From NCBI GenBank assembly GCA_030671095.1, contig DAOVAK010000174.1, positions 1 through 6,291 of the forward strand: a stretch of 6,291 bases of DNA, written 5' to 3'. Under the pieces are notes generated by a model, which saw nothing but the letters and a program-made list of their open reading frames with translations, had not been told where the DNA came from and did not search any database. This DNA comes from Deltaproteobacteria bacterium. GTDB taxonomy: Bacteria > Desulfobacterota > DSM-4660 > Desulfatiglandales > HGW-15. The position numbers were made by a program, and so were the translations under genes. Of this stretch, positions 1 through 5,622 are shown piece after piece (position 1 is the stretch's first letter; each line of letters begins with the position of its first letter).

Positions 1-180
1 TTAGAATAGTGTAGGAGAAAGCTGTTTCAGGGTCAACGCAAAAGCCACTATGGATGGGCCATTCGCGTACAGCACATTCGGAGCCAGTAGCGACTTTATC
101 TTCTTTGCCTCCACATATCTGATCGAATCAAGCAACCGCAAACCATTCCCTTCACACCTTGACACACAACCGTAACTTTG
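1..180 (-). other. Possible small ORF or gene remnant, unidentified
   Basis: On the minus strand a frame is open from just after a TAG at 181-183 to a TAA at 1-3, about 59 codons. It has no ATG. The possible starts are GTG (163-165) or TTG (139-141); only the TTG has a purine-rich stretch (GAAGGG) a few bases upstream. The central part reads like normal protein, with segments such as EAKKIKSLLAPNVLYANGPS, but I recognise no family. It may be a short hypothetical gene, the decayed 3' end of a gene, or chance. Its upstream end overlaps the plus-strand promoter at 159-187, which argues against a separately expressed gene. All three plus-strand frames hit stops within the first 15 bases, so no plus-strand gene enters from the left. 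Confidence 0.2.
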
Positions 181-187
181 CTAAAAT
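159..187 (+). promoter_or_regulatory. Sigma-70 promoter for the HEAT/HD-GYP operon
   Basis: A perfect -35 box TTGACA (159-164) is followed by a 17-base spacer and the -10 box TAAAAT (182-187), one mismatch from TATAAT. Transcription would start near 194-195. The untranslated leader before the HEAT-repeat gene would then be about 140 bases, long enough to hold regulatory structure. This is the best housekeeping promoter in the window. No operator or activator site is evident next to it. Confidence 0.7.
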
Positions 188-199
188 ACTATAAAAATC

Positions 200-324
200 A
201 ATCTCCTGGTAGTTACCATTTTCATTCGGACCCCCTACTGCCACCGCTTTGCTGGCCTGCTGCTTGAGGAGCGACCCAGATTCGAACTGACCGGAAGCGC
301 ACAGCGAGACCAGCCTAGGAGATT
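200..324 (+). promoter_or_regulatory. Structured leader that may hide the ribosome-binding site
   Basis: The first bases of the predicted mRNA include AATCTCCT (200-207), an exact complement of AGGAGATT (317-324), which contains the only good Shine-Dalgarno sequence of the HEAT-repeat gene. Pairing could extend to GG 208-209 with CC 314-315 around one bulged T. Inside it, nested complementary segments can be drawn: GCTGG 251-255 with CCAGC 310-314 (competing with the GG/CC extension), CTG 257-259 with CAG 302-304, GCTT 262-265 with AAGC 295-298, and CAG 277-279 with CTG 287-289. A second AGGAG (267-271) could compete for CTCCT. I match it to no known riboswitch class. The pairing is visible in the sequence; a regulatory role is inference. 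Confidence 0.3.
317..321 (+). promoter_or_regulatory. Ribosome-binding site with unusually long spacing
   Basis: AGGAG lies 15 bases before the ATG at 337, well beyond the usual 5-9, and is separated from it by a run of eight T (323-330) and GGTTAT. No other ATG, GTG or TTG in this frame lies closer to the site, so the ATG at 337 stays the best start. Translation may be inefficient or depend on leader folding. Confidence 0.5.
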
Positions 325-336
325 TTTTTTGGTTAT

Positions 337-2022
337 ATGAACGCCCCAGCATCAAATCAGGAGTATTCCAAAGAGGCAGTGAAGGCGGCCAAAAACGTTG
401 TCACCTCTCTCTTCCTTGCCCTCAAGAAGTTCTCCCTCTATCCCGAAGACCACAACTATTGTCAAACCGCCATGGTACGCCTGCAACACGACCTGGAGAC
501 TTTTCTCGATAATTACGAAAAGCTTGTTTTACATGTGGAGAAAGATCGGATTCTCTTTGAGGATGAGGTGGTCCATGAAGGAGAAGCCAAAGAGGGTGAC
601 CTGGGCTTTGCACTCTTCCGGGATGCCATCTACAAGTTAATTTTTCTTAAGGGTATCGATTCCCGGCAAATAGACCTTTTCATCAGGATCCTTAATCAGC
701 ACAGGACCCTCCCGCCCGAGGCTGAAGGTGATATTGTTACGGCCCTCTGGGAAGCCCAATTGCCTCACCTCCAATATGAAGCTGATGACAAAATCCTGGA
801 AGCTGATCTAGAGGCGGACCTCTCCCCTTCAGAAGAGGAGCGGACAGAAGAGTCAGACTTCTACTCGACTCTGGAGATGCTTCTCGATGCTGAAGCCTCT
901 CCTGCGGGATCCCACGGTGATAGGGATTTGCCTCCCCTAGAGCCGTGCGCTTTCCAATTGACCACAGAGGAAGTGGAAACGCTTCAAGAGATGGTCCGCC
1001 GCGCAGAAGAGCGAGATGCGACTCACGAGATTCTCGATATGCTAGCCGATATCCTCAAGGACCAGGAAGACGAGGAATATTTTGATGTTGTCCTGGCGTA
1101 CATGGAGGAAGAGCTGCAGACAGCTCTCGGTCGAAAAAATTTCGACGTTGCGCTACGCATTCTAAAAAGACTCATCCAAATCCGCATGCTCTGTAAAGAA
1201 TCCACATCATGGGCCCTTTCCCGAATCAATAAGTTTTTTCTGAGGGTGTGCGAGCCTGATTTTCTCACACCCTTACAGGAGGTCTGGCCCACTTTGAGTG
1301 CATCGGAGATTGGGCAACTCAGAGTGTTCCTGCTGCTCTTGCCGCCCAAGGCTATCGACGCCCTTGGTGCCAGGTTGCCCGAAGCTCGCTCTCCCGCGGT
1401 CCAAAAAATGCTGTCAGAGGTGATTGTTTCACTCGCCTCCCGAGATTTTAGGCCCCTTGAAAAGCTGTTAGATACGGCCGAAGAAAACCTCGTGTGCTGT
1501 CTTGTCCCCCTGCTTGGCCGTATGACCGATGAGAAATCCTCCAAAGCTTTGGTCCATATGTCTCATTATCCATCGGAACGGGTCCGGAAGGAGGCACTCT
1601 CAGCCATTATGGCCCGTGACCTGTGGGTTCCCGACAAACTCACATCTCTCATGGATGATGACAATGCCTTTATACGACAACTCTTGATAAAGTATCTGGG
1701 ATCGCGACGAAGTCAGGCCGCAGAAAGGCTCCTCCTGGTTTACCTCCGAAACCGAAAGTATCGCAATACGGATGACGAACATCTTTCTGCCTGTTTTAGG
1801 GCCCTGGGCAGATGCGGCAAAACTGAAGCTATCCCGTTCCTACGGGATACGCTTCTGAGAGGGGGCTGGATCTCCAGATTTCGTGTCTCTGTGCTTCGGG
1901 AATATGCAGCCCTTGCACTCACTGAGCTCGGGACGGATAGAGCGAAGCAGATTTTGGAGGAGGGTTCGCAGAGCTGGTGTCCAGGCATACGTAGTTCCAT
2001 TCGAGCCGTCATGTGGGCGTAG
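337..2022 (+). CDS. HEAT-repeat protein with N-terminal module shared with its HD-GYP neighbour
   Basis: A 561-aa protein with no signal peptide or membrane segment, so probably cytoplasmic. Residues about 24-120 form an alpha/beta-looking module starting SLFLAL that resembles the N-terminus of the next gene product. An acidic, low-complexity linker follows (about 146-200, rich in Asp, Glu and Ser). Residues about 205-375 are predominantly helical. From about 380 to the end there are HEAT-like helical pairs, for example LVPLLGRMTDEKSSKALVHM (389-408), VRKEALSAIMARD (416-428), FIRQLLIKYLG (445-455), LSACFRALGRCGKTEAIPFL (483-502) and ALALTELGTDRAKQILEEGS (525-544). HEAT arrays usually act as protein-binding scaffolds, and no catalytic motif is visible. 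The gene is first in a tight operon with the HD-GYP gene, so it is probably a partner or scaffold for that enzyme. The HEAT assignment is fairly secure; the role is inferred. Confidence 0.85.
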   Translation: MNAPASNQEYSKEAVKAAKNVVTSLFLALKKFSLYPEDHNYCQTAMVRLQHDLETFLDNYEKLVLHVEKDRILFEDEVVHEGEAKEGDLGFALFRDAIYKLIFLKGIDSRQIDLFIRILNQHRTLPPEAEGDIVTALWEAQLPHLQYEADDKILEADLEADLSPSEEERTEESDFYSTLEMLLDAEASPAGSHGDRDLPPLEPCAFQLTTEEVETLQEMVRRAEERDATHEILDMLADILKDQEDEEYFDVVLAYMEEELQTALGRKNFDVALRILKRLIQIRMLCKESTSWALSRINKFFLRVCEPDFLTPLQEVWPTLSASEIGQLRVFLLLLPPKAIDALGARLPEARSPAVQKMLSEVIVSLASRDFRPLEKLLDTAEENLVCCLVPLLGRMTDEKSSKALVHMSHYPSERVRKEALSAIMARDLWVPDKLTSLMDDDNAFIRQLLIKYLGSRRSQAAERLLLVYLRNRKYRNTDDEHLSACFRALGRCGKTEAIPFLRDTLLRGGWISRFRVSVLREYAALALTELGTDRAKQILEEGSQSWCPGIRSSIRAVMWA

Positions 2023-2030
2023 AGGGTTTC

Positions 2031-3473
2031 ATGAACGAAAAGAGGATGACCCCTAAAAAGAATCAAGAATCAGCTTCCTGGGAGGAATCCCTCTTTCTTG
2101 CCCTGTATCGCACCATACAGACCCTCAGAATCCACCAGGATAACAATCAGTTGGTTCGGATATGCTTGACGCGATTTAAGCAGATTGTCTCCAAAATGGA
2201 GATGGGAGATGATCTCACATTATTGATCTACGAAGGACGGTTTTACGTTCAAGGAGAGAAGGTTCAATACCACAAACAGCTCGTCAGCCTCATCCAAGCC
2301 CTGATGGACTTCTTTGAAAAACGGGGCCTGAAGGGATTGCGTTTCTTTCCTGAAGTGAAAGAGGTGCCTCTTAGAAAGATCCTCGCCTTTTTTCGTTTGT
2401 TGATCCAGTCCATAGAGCACAAGTCCCCTGCCCTCTGGCTCTCGCAACAAGTGGGCGGCATTAGGTTTCCTTGGGTTAGCATCGTACAGGAAAAGGGATT
2501 GAGACGAAGGCAGTCTGATCCTGGTCTCCAGAAAAGGGCACGCACGGCTTACTTCAGTTCCCTCACCTCGGTAAAACAGGTTTCTCAGAAGATGTCCGTG
2601 CAGGGATATGCAGGTGTTCGTAAAGCGAAGAGGATGGTTCAGAATATGGTAGACGTTGCGGTGGAAGATGAAGGCATTCTCCTGGGACTAGGCACTATCA
2701 AGGACTACGACGACTACACCTACACGCACTCCGTCAATGTGGCGGTCTTGTCCCTATGCCTGGGCAACCGTATCGGCTTATCTCGCACCTCATTGGAGCG
2801 TCTTGGTATCTGTGGGCTCTTTCATGACCTGGGAAAAGTGGAAATCCCTCGTGAGATCGTCACCAAGCCAGAAGAACTGAACACAGGGGAATGGAAGGTG
2901 ATTCGCAGCCATCCCCTGGCGAGCGTAAGGCAGATCCTCAAGTTAACCGCCTCCCATGATCTCAAGTCAGAGATCCTTCTTGCGCCGTTCGAACACCACA
3001 TGAAGCTCGATTTCACGGGCTATCCGCAAGTACACTTCAAGAAAGAGATAAGCCTCTTTGGAAGGATATTACATATAGCCGACGTCTATGACGCTATCAC
3101 TTCGCCAAGGGTTTACCGCCGCTCTGCTCTAAGCCCTGACAGGGCGCTTAGTTATATGTTGAAAAGGGCAGGAACAGATTTCGACCCTATTCTGTCGAAA
3201 GTCTTTGGTACGATGATGGGAACATACCCAATGGGAACCCTTTTGGAACTGGATACCGGAGAGAGGGGTCTGGTGTTGGATTACCCCTTAGATTCTGGGG
3301 GCACGTTACCTCGGATTGTCCTGCTGGAAGAAGACGGCGACGGTGAATTTAGGCGGGGCGATGTAGTAGACCTGGGAGAAAAAGATCCAGAAACAGGGGC
3401 CTATCGCAGAAACGTTGTCACAAGCCTCAATGCGGCCTCCTCTGGAATCCAACCCGCCAGTTTTATCTTCTAA
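2031..3473 (+). CDS. HD-GYP domain protein, probable cyclic-di-GMP phosphodiesterase
   Basis: With the ATG at 2031 the product is 480 aa. This start has AGAGGG (2021-2026) four bases upstream and leaves 8 bp after the HEAT gene; a GTG at 2013 in the same frame has no ribosome-binding site. Residues about 20-125 are the module shared with the HEAT protein, about 126-200 a basic linker, and about 205-400 the HD-GYP domain. Expected metal ligands are present: H233, H265-D266 in FHDLGK with K269, H294, H322-H323 and D351 in HIADVYDAITS. G330-Y331-P332 is the GYP signature. The usual HHExxDGxGYP here reads HHMKLDFTGYP, so the Glu and one Gly are changed. The tail (about 398-450, YPMGTLLELDTGERGLVLDY) is the C-terminal segment typical of the family. 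HD-GYP proteins hydrolyse c-di-GMP to GMP via pGpG. No receiver or membrane domain is seen, so input probably comes through the N-terminal module. Confidence 0.9.
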   Translation: MNEKRMTPKKNQESASWEESLFLALYRTIQTLRIHQDNNQLVRICLTRFKQIVSKMEMGDDLTLLIYEGRFYVQGEKVQYHKQLVSLIQALMDFFEKRGLKGLRFFPEVKEVPLRKILAFFRLLIQSIEHKSPALWLSQQVGGIRFPWVSIVQEKGLRRRQSDPGLQKRARTAYFSSLTSVKQVSQKMSVQGYAGVRKAKRMVQNMVDVAVEDEGILLGLGTIKDYDDYTYTHSVNVAVLSLCLGNRIGLSRTSLERLGICGLFHDLGKVEIPREIVTKPEELNTGEWKVIRSHPLASVRQILKLTASHDLKSEILLAPFEHHMKLDFTGYPQVHFKKEISLFGRILHIADVYDAITSPRVYRRSALSPDRALSYMLKRAGTDFDPILSKVFGTMMGTYPMGTLLELDTGERGLVLDYPLDSGGTLPRIVLLEEDGDGEFRRGDVVDLGEKDPETGAYRRNVVTSLNAASSGIQPASFIF

Positions 3474-3507
3474 CCTTTCACCTCGTCCTATTCACTTCCT
3501 TTCTTCG

Positions 3508-4422
3508 CTATTTCTGTATCCTTTTAGGTCTAAACCACCTTCTAAAGCCTGGGACAACATTTCGAACATCGTCCAGCCTCTTCCGTGCAGCCCTTTCACC
3601 CTCTTTGATCAAATTCATGGCCTGGGAGAAATTTGACCAGTGCAAGTCTCCCACCTCTGGAAGGATCACAACGTTTGCCGCGGCCAATTCGTACTCTTTG
3701 AGCTTTTCTCCCATAATCTCACTGACCCTATGATATATGTCCACCACAGTTCGCAGATCTTCCTGCGGGTTGATGCCCCTGTCCACGGCCACGGCGATGA
3801 CCACATCGGCTCCTTCCTCCCTCGCGACAGAGCTGGGAATGAGGGATATGATGCCTCCATCTGACAAAAGCCATTCTCCCTCCCTCAAGGGCGCTATGGC
3901 CCCTGGAACAGCACAGCTTGCCCATACGGCTTGCCGTAGAGGTCCCTCAGAAAAAATGATCTGTTCACCACTCACAAGGTCAGTGGCCACGGCCCGAAAG
4001 GGTATGGGCATATCCTCAATCTGAATGTCAGGGATGAAGTGATTGATCGTGTCCTGGAACTCCTCATTGGATAGTATTCCAGGCTTGAACATGGCTTGGA
4101 CCACAAGGTAACGATTTTTTAGGTAGTTCTGAATTTTTCGTTTCAAACCCATGTCTGCGTGAGCCTGCGCCTTCTCAAAACCCCTTATCGCTGATGATTG
4201 AAACTCGGGACTGTTCAGGTATTCGTCCGCCTTTTTTTCCAGTTCATCCGGACTGATGCCACTGGCGTATGCCCCGCCGACTAAAGCACCAGCACTGGTT
4301 CCCACAATGAGATCGATGGGGATCGACGCCTTATCAAATACCCTTAACACACCTATATGGGCGAGTCCCCTGGCACCCCCGCCTCCAAGGGCAAGGCCTA
4401 CACGCTTCCCTTTCCAAAACAT
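3508..4422 (-). CDS. rssA: Patatin-like phospholipase, RssA family
   Basis: A 304-aa cytoplasmic-looking serine hydrolase of the bacterial patatin group, whose members hydrolyse acyl esters of lipids with a Ser-Asp dyad. In order: the oxyanion-hole glycine loop GGGGARGLAHIGVL (13-26), the nucleophile elbow GTSAG (41-45, Ser43), the AVPGAIAPL segment (171-179) and the catalytic-Asp motif SDGG (187-190, Asp188). The stretch GADVVIAVAVDRG (204-216) is typical of the RssA branch, and the length matches. The Asn that often follows the DG(G/A) motif (VNPIP in E. coli RssA) is Ser here, a minor change. The start is well supported: AGGAG at 4435-4439 read on the minus strand, about 12 bases before the ATG, within a longer purine run. 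It converges on the HD-GYP gene with a 34-bp gap that shows no hairpin. Family confidence is high; the substrate is unknown. Confidence 0.92.
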   Translation of the reverse strand: MFWKGKRVGLALGGGGARGLAHIGVLRVFDKASIPIDLIVGTSAGALVGGAYASGISPDELEKKADEYLNSPEFQSSAIRGFEKAQAHADMGLKRKIQNYLKNRYLVVQAMFKPGILSNEEFQDTINHFIPDIQIEDMPIPFRAVATDLVSGEQIIFSEGPLRQAVWASCAVPGAIAPLREGEWLLSDGGIISLIPSSVAREEGADVVIAVAVDRGINPQEDLRTVVDIYHRVSEIMGEKLKEYELAAANVVILPEVGDLHWSNFSQAMNLIKEGERAARKRLDDVRNVVPGFRRWFRPKRIQK

Positions 4423-4525
4423 GATTGCAGCCTTCTCCTATGCCTGCTAATAATACCTCTCAGAATTTCTACAACAGATTGACATGAATGCGCTTCAGTT
4501 TGTGCAATCCACTATTCCAATATTC

Positions 4526-4556
4526 CCTCCGGGGCGTAGGCCCTACGGGCCGGAGG
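4526..4556. repeat. Large imperfect palindrome, REP-like
   Basis: Outer arms CCTCCG (4526-4531) and CGGAGG (4551-4556) flank a GGG/GGC mismatch, then inner arms CGTAG (4535-4539) and CTACG (4543-4547) around a GCC loop. A further partial match lies outside: CCACTATT (4509-4516) against AATGGTGG (4559-4566). Two TATTCC copies, eight bases apart, sit just to the left. It lies between two divergent genes, so it is not placed as a terminator for either. GC-rich intergenic palindromes like this are often dispersed repeats, but only one copy is visible here. Confidence 0.6.
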
Positions 4557-4627
4557 CCAATGGTGGACGAAGCGAATTTCATTTTACCTTTTATACATCT
4601 GGTACATCAAGATAATCCTTTATAAGA

Positions 4628-4633
4628 TATAAT
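4628..4633 (+). promoter_or_regulatory. Candidate -10 box for the GalU-like gene
   Basis: TATAAT matches the consensus exactly and sits in an AT-rich stretch 73 bases before the ATG at 4706. A good -35 box is missing at the right distance: the bases 17 upstream are CATCAA, and GGTACA (4601-4606) would give a 21-base spacer. An activator-dependent promoter or chance are both possible. Confidence 0.35.
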
Positions 4634-4664
4634 ATACTTAAATAGTTGAAATGCAGCAGGAGTT

Positions 4665-4709
4665 ATGATTTTTATTTTAAATCACGATCCTCTCAGGGTT
4701 TTGGAATGA
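4665..4709 (+). other. Possible 14-codon leader ORF overlapping the next start
   Basis: An ATG at 4665 opens a frame for MIFILNHDPLRVLE, ending at a TGA (4707-4709) that overlaps the ATG of the GalU-like gene as ATGA. A strong AGGAG (4658-4662) precedes it, but only two bases from the ATG, which is too close for efficient use. If translated, the ATGA overlap would couple it to the downstream gene. It could equally be chance in an AT-rich leader. Confidence 0.2.
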
Positions 4710-5527
4710 AAAGTATAAAGAAGGCAGTTGTTCTCGCAGCAGGTCTCGGAACCAGGTTGCACCCTATCACTAAAGGGCGGCCTAAAGAGATGCTTCCTAT
4801 TGGAGGTCGCCCCATGATTTACTATGCCGTGCATGAGGCCGCACTTTCGGGGCTGGAGCATCTCTATCTCTTGATCAATAAAAGAAAGCCCTCTCTTCGC
4901 CGCTACCTGGAGTCGGAGAACCTGGAAAATGATTTAGGAAACGACAAAAAAGGAACCAAGCTCACGATTCCCCACATAACGTTCATAGATCAGCCGGCTC
5001 CTCTGGGTTCCGGCGAAGCCATATATAGAACCAAGGATATGATAGGCCAAGAGCCTTTTGCCTTGATGATGCCCGACTTCCTCCTTTTTGGATCTTCCCC
5101 TGCTTTGAGCCAAATGATCCCTCTATATGAACGGTTTAGAAGAGATATTGTTGGCGTCCTTGCCCTAGGCGCAGAGGAGGCTGAAAGATTTGGTAACGTG
5201 GGGATATTCCAACCTACACTGTCGGATCAGGACGTGGTTGAAGTGCATGGCATCTCCAAAAAGTTGAAGACTCCCCTGATGCCTGAAGATGGAAAGACAA
5301 TTCACAAGGCTATTGGGAGGTGTATCTTTGGGCCACATTTCTTCTCTTACCTGGAAAGGGTAAGGCCCCTGAAAGGAGAATGGGATGATGCGCCCGCCTT
5401 TCGGGCGTTATGCATGGAGAGAAAGGTCATGGGAAAAATCTTGGAAGGAACAGGATTCGATGTGGGTAATCCCATTGGCTATCGTGCGGCAAAAGAAAAA
5501 TTCGGACCTTATCTCCCTTCAGCCTGA
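4706..5527 (+). CDS. GalU-like sugar-phosphate nucleotidyltransferase
   Basis: With the ATG at 4706 the protein has 273 aa; AGGG (4695-4698) lies 7 bases upstream. A TTG at 4646 adds 20 residues with no similarity to the family and is not preferred. The N-terminus KKAVVLAAGLGTRLHPITKG with PKEMLPI (residues 5-32) is the nucleotide-binding signature of UTP-glucose-1-phosphate uridylyltransferases. DQPAPLGSGEAI (95-106) and the metal-binding Asp in MMPDFLL (Asp124) also match, as does the C-terminal FDVGNPIGYRAA (251-262). GalU enzymes make UDP-glucose from UTP and glucose 1-phosphate for envelope polysaccharides. Here the canonical EIQLTDA segment is replaced by EWDDAPAFRAL (225-235), and the protein is somewhat shorter than typical GalU (about 300 aa), so the sugar or nucleotide specificity is uncertain. 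Fold and reaction class are secure; no neighbouring glycan genes help to define its substrate. Confidence 0.88.
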   Translation: MKSIKKAVVLAAGLGTRLHPITKGRPKEMLPIGGRPMIYYAVHEAALSGLEHLYLLINKRKPSLRRYLESENLENDLGNDKKGTKLTIPHITFIDQPAPLGSGEAIYRTKDMIGQEPFALMMPDFLLFGSSPALSQMIPLYERFRRDIVGVLALGAEEAERFGNVGIFQPTLSDQDVVEVHGISKKLKTPLMPEDGKTIHKAIGRCIFGPHFFSYLERVRPLKGEWDDAPAFRALCMERKVMGKILEGTGFDVGNPIGYRAAKEKFGPYLPSA

Positions 5528-5542
5528 TTTAGTGCTTCGTTT

Positions 5543-5567
5543 GGCAAATACGGTGACGTATTTTGCC
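5543..5567. terminator. Hairpin with GNRA-type loop between converging genes
   Basis: GGCAAATACG (5543-5552) pairs with CGTATTTTGCC (5557-5567) with one bulged base, closing a GTGA loop (GUGA in RNA, a GNRA tetraloop). It starts 15 bases after the stop of the GalU-like gene and lies about 55 bases past the stop of the minus-strand crotonase, the expected place for a two-way terminator. No clean T-run follows on either strand, so it may instead be an mRNA 3'-end stabiliser or need Rho. Confidence 0.5.
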
Positions 5568-5622
5568 GACTCTATTATGAAATCTTGCTCACTCAGCGTT
5601 TTAAGTTCTTAAGAATGGGGGA

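Noticed and set aside
24..60. Resemblance to a c-di-GMP-I riboswitch core (CGCAAAAGCC)
   Set aside because: The other conserved core elements and paired helices are missing, and the segment lies upstream of the predicted promoter, so it would not be in the mRNA.
262..295. tRNA T-arm-like segment (TTCGAAT on the minus strand)
   Set aside because: The stem has a mismatch, no matching 5' acceptor strand is found upstream on that strand, and there is no anticodon arm or CCA end.
1023..1544. 173-codon open frame on the minus strand inside the HEAT-repeat gene
   Set aside because: It is fully antisense to a well-supported gene, is very rich in Ser and Arg as expected of a shadow frame, and contains no recognisable motif.
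2013..2030. GTG at 2013 as the start of the HD-GYP gene
   Set aside because: There is no Shine-Dalgarno sequence before it, while the ATG at 2031 has AGAGGG four bases upstream.
3640..4024. Plus-strand open frames opposite the patatin gene
   Set aside because: They overlap the patatin catalytic region in antisense, have no ribosome-binding site worth noting and have low-complexity composition.
4479..4508. TTGACA at 4479-4484 as a plus-strand promoter
   Set aside because: No acceptable -10 box is found 16-18 bases downstream, where the sequence is GTGCAA-like.
4646..4705. TTG at 4646 as the start of the GalU-like gene
   Set aside because: The extra 20 residues do not resemble the family N-terminus, which begins just before KKAVVLAAG; the ATG at 4706 has a proper ribosome-binding site.
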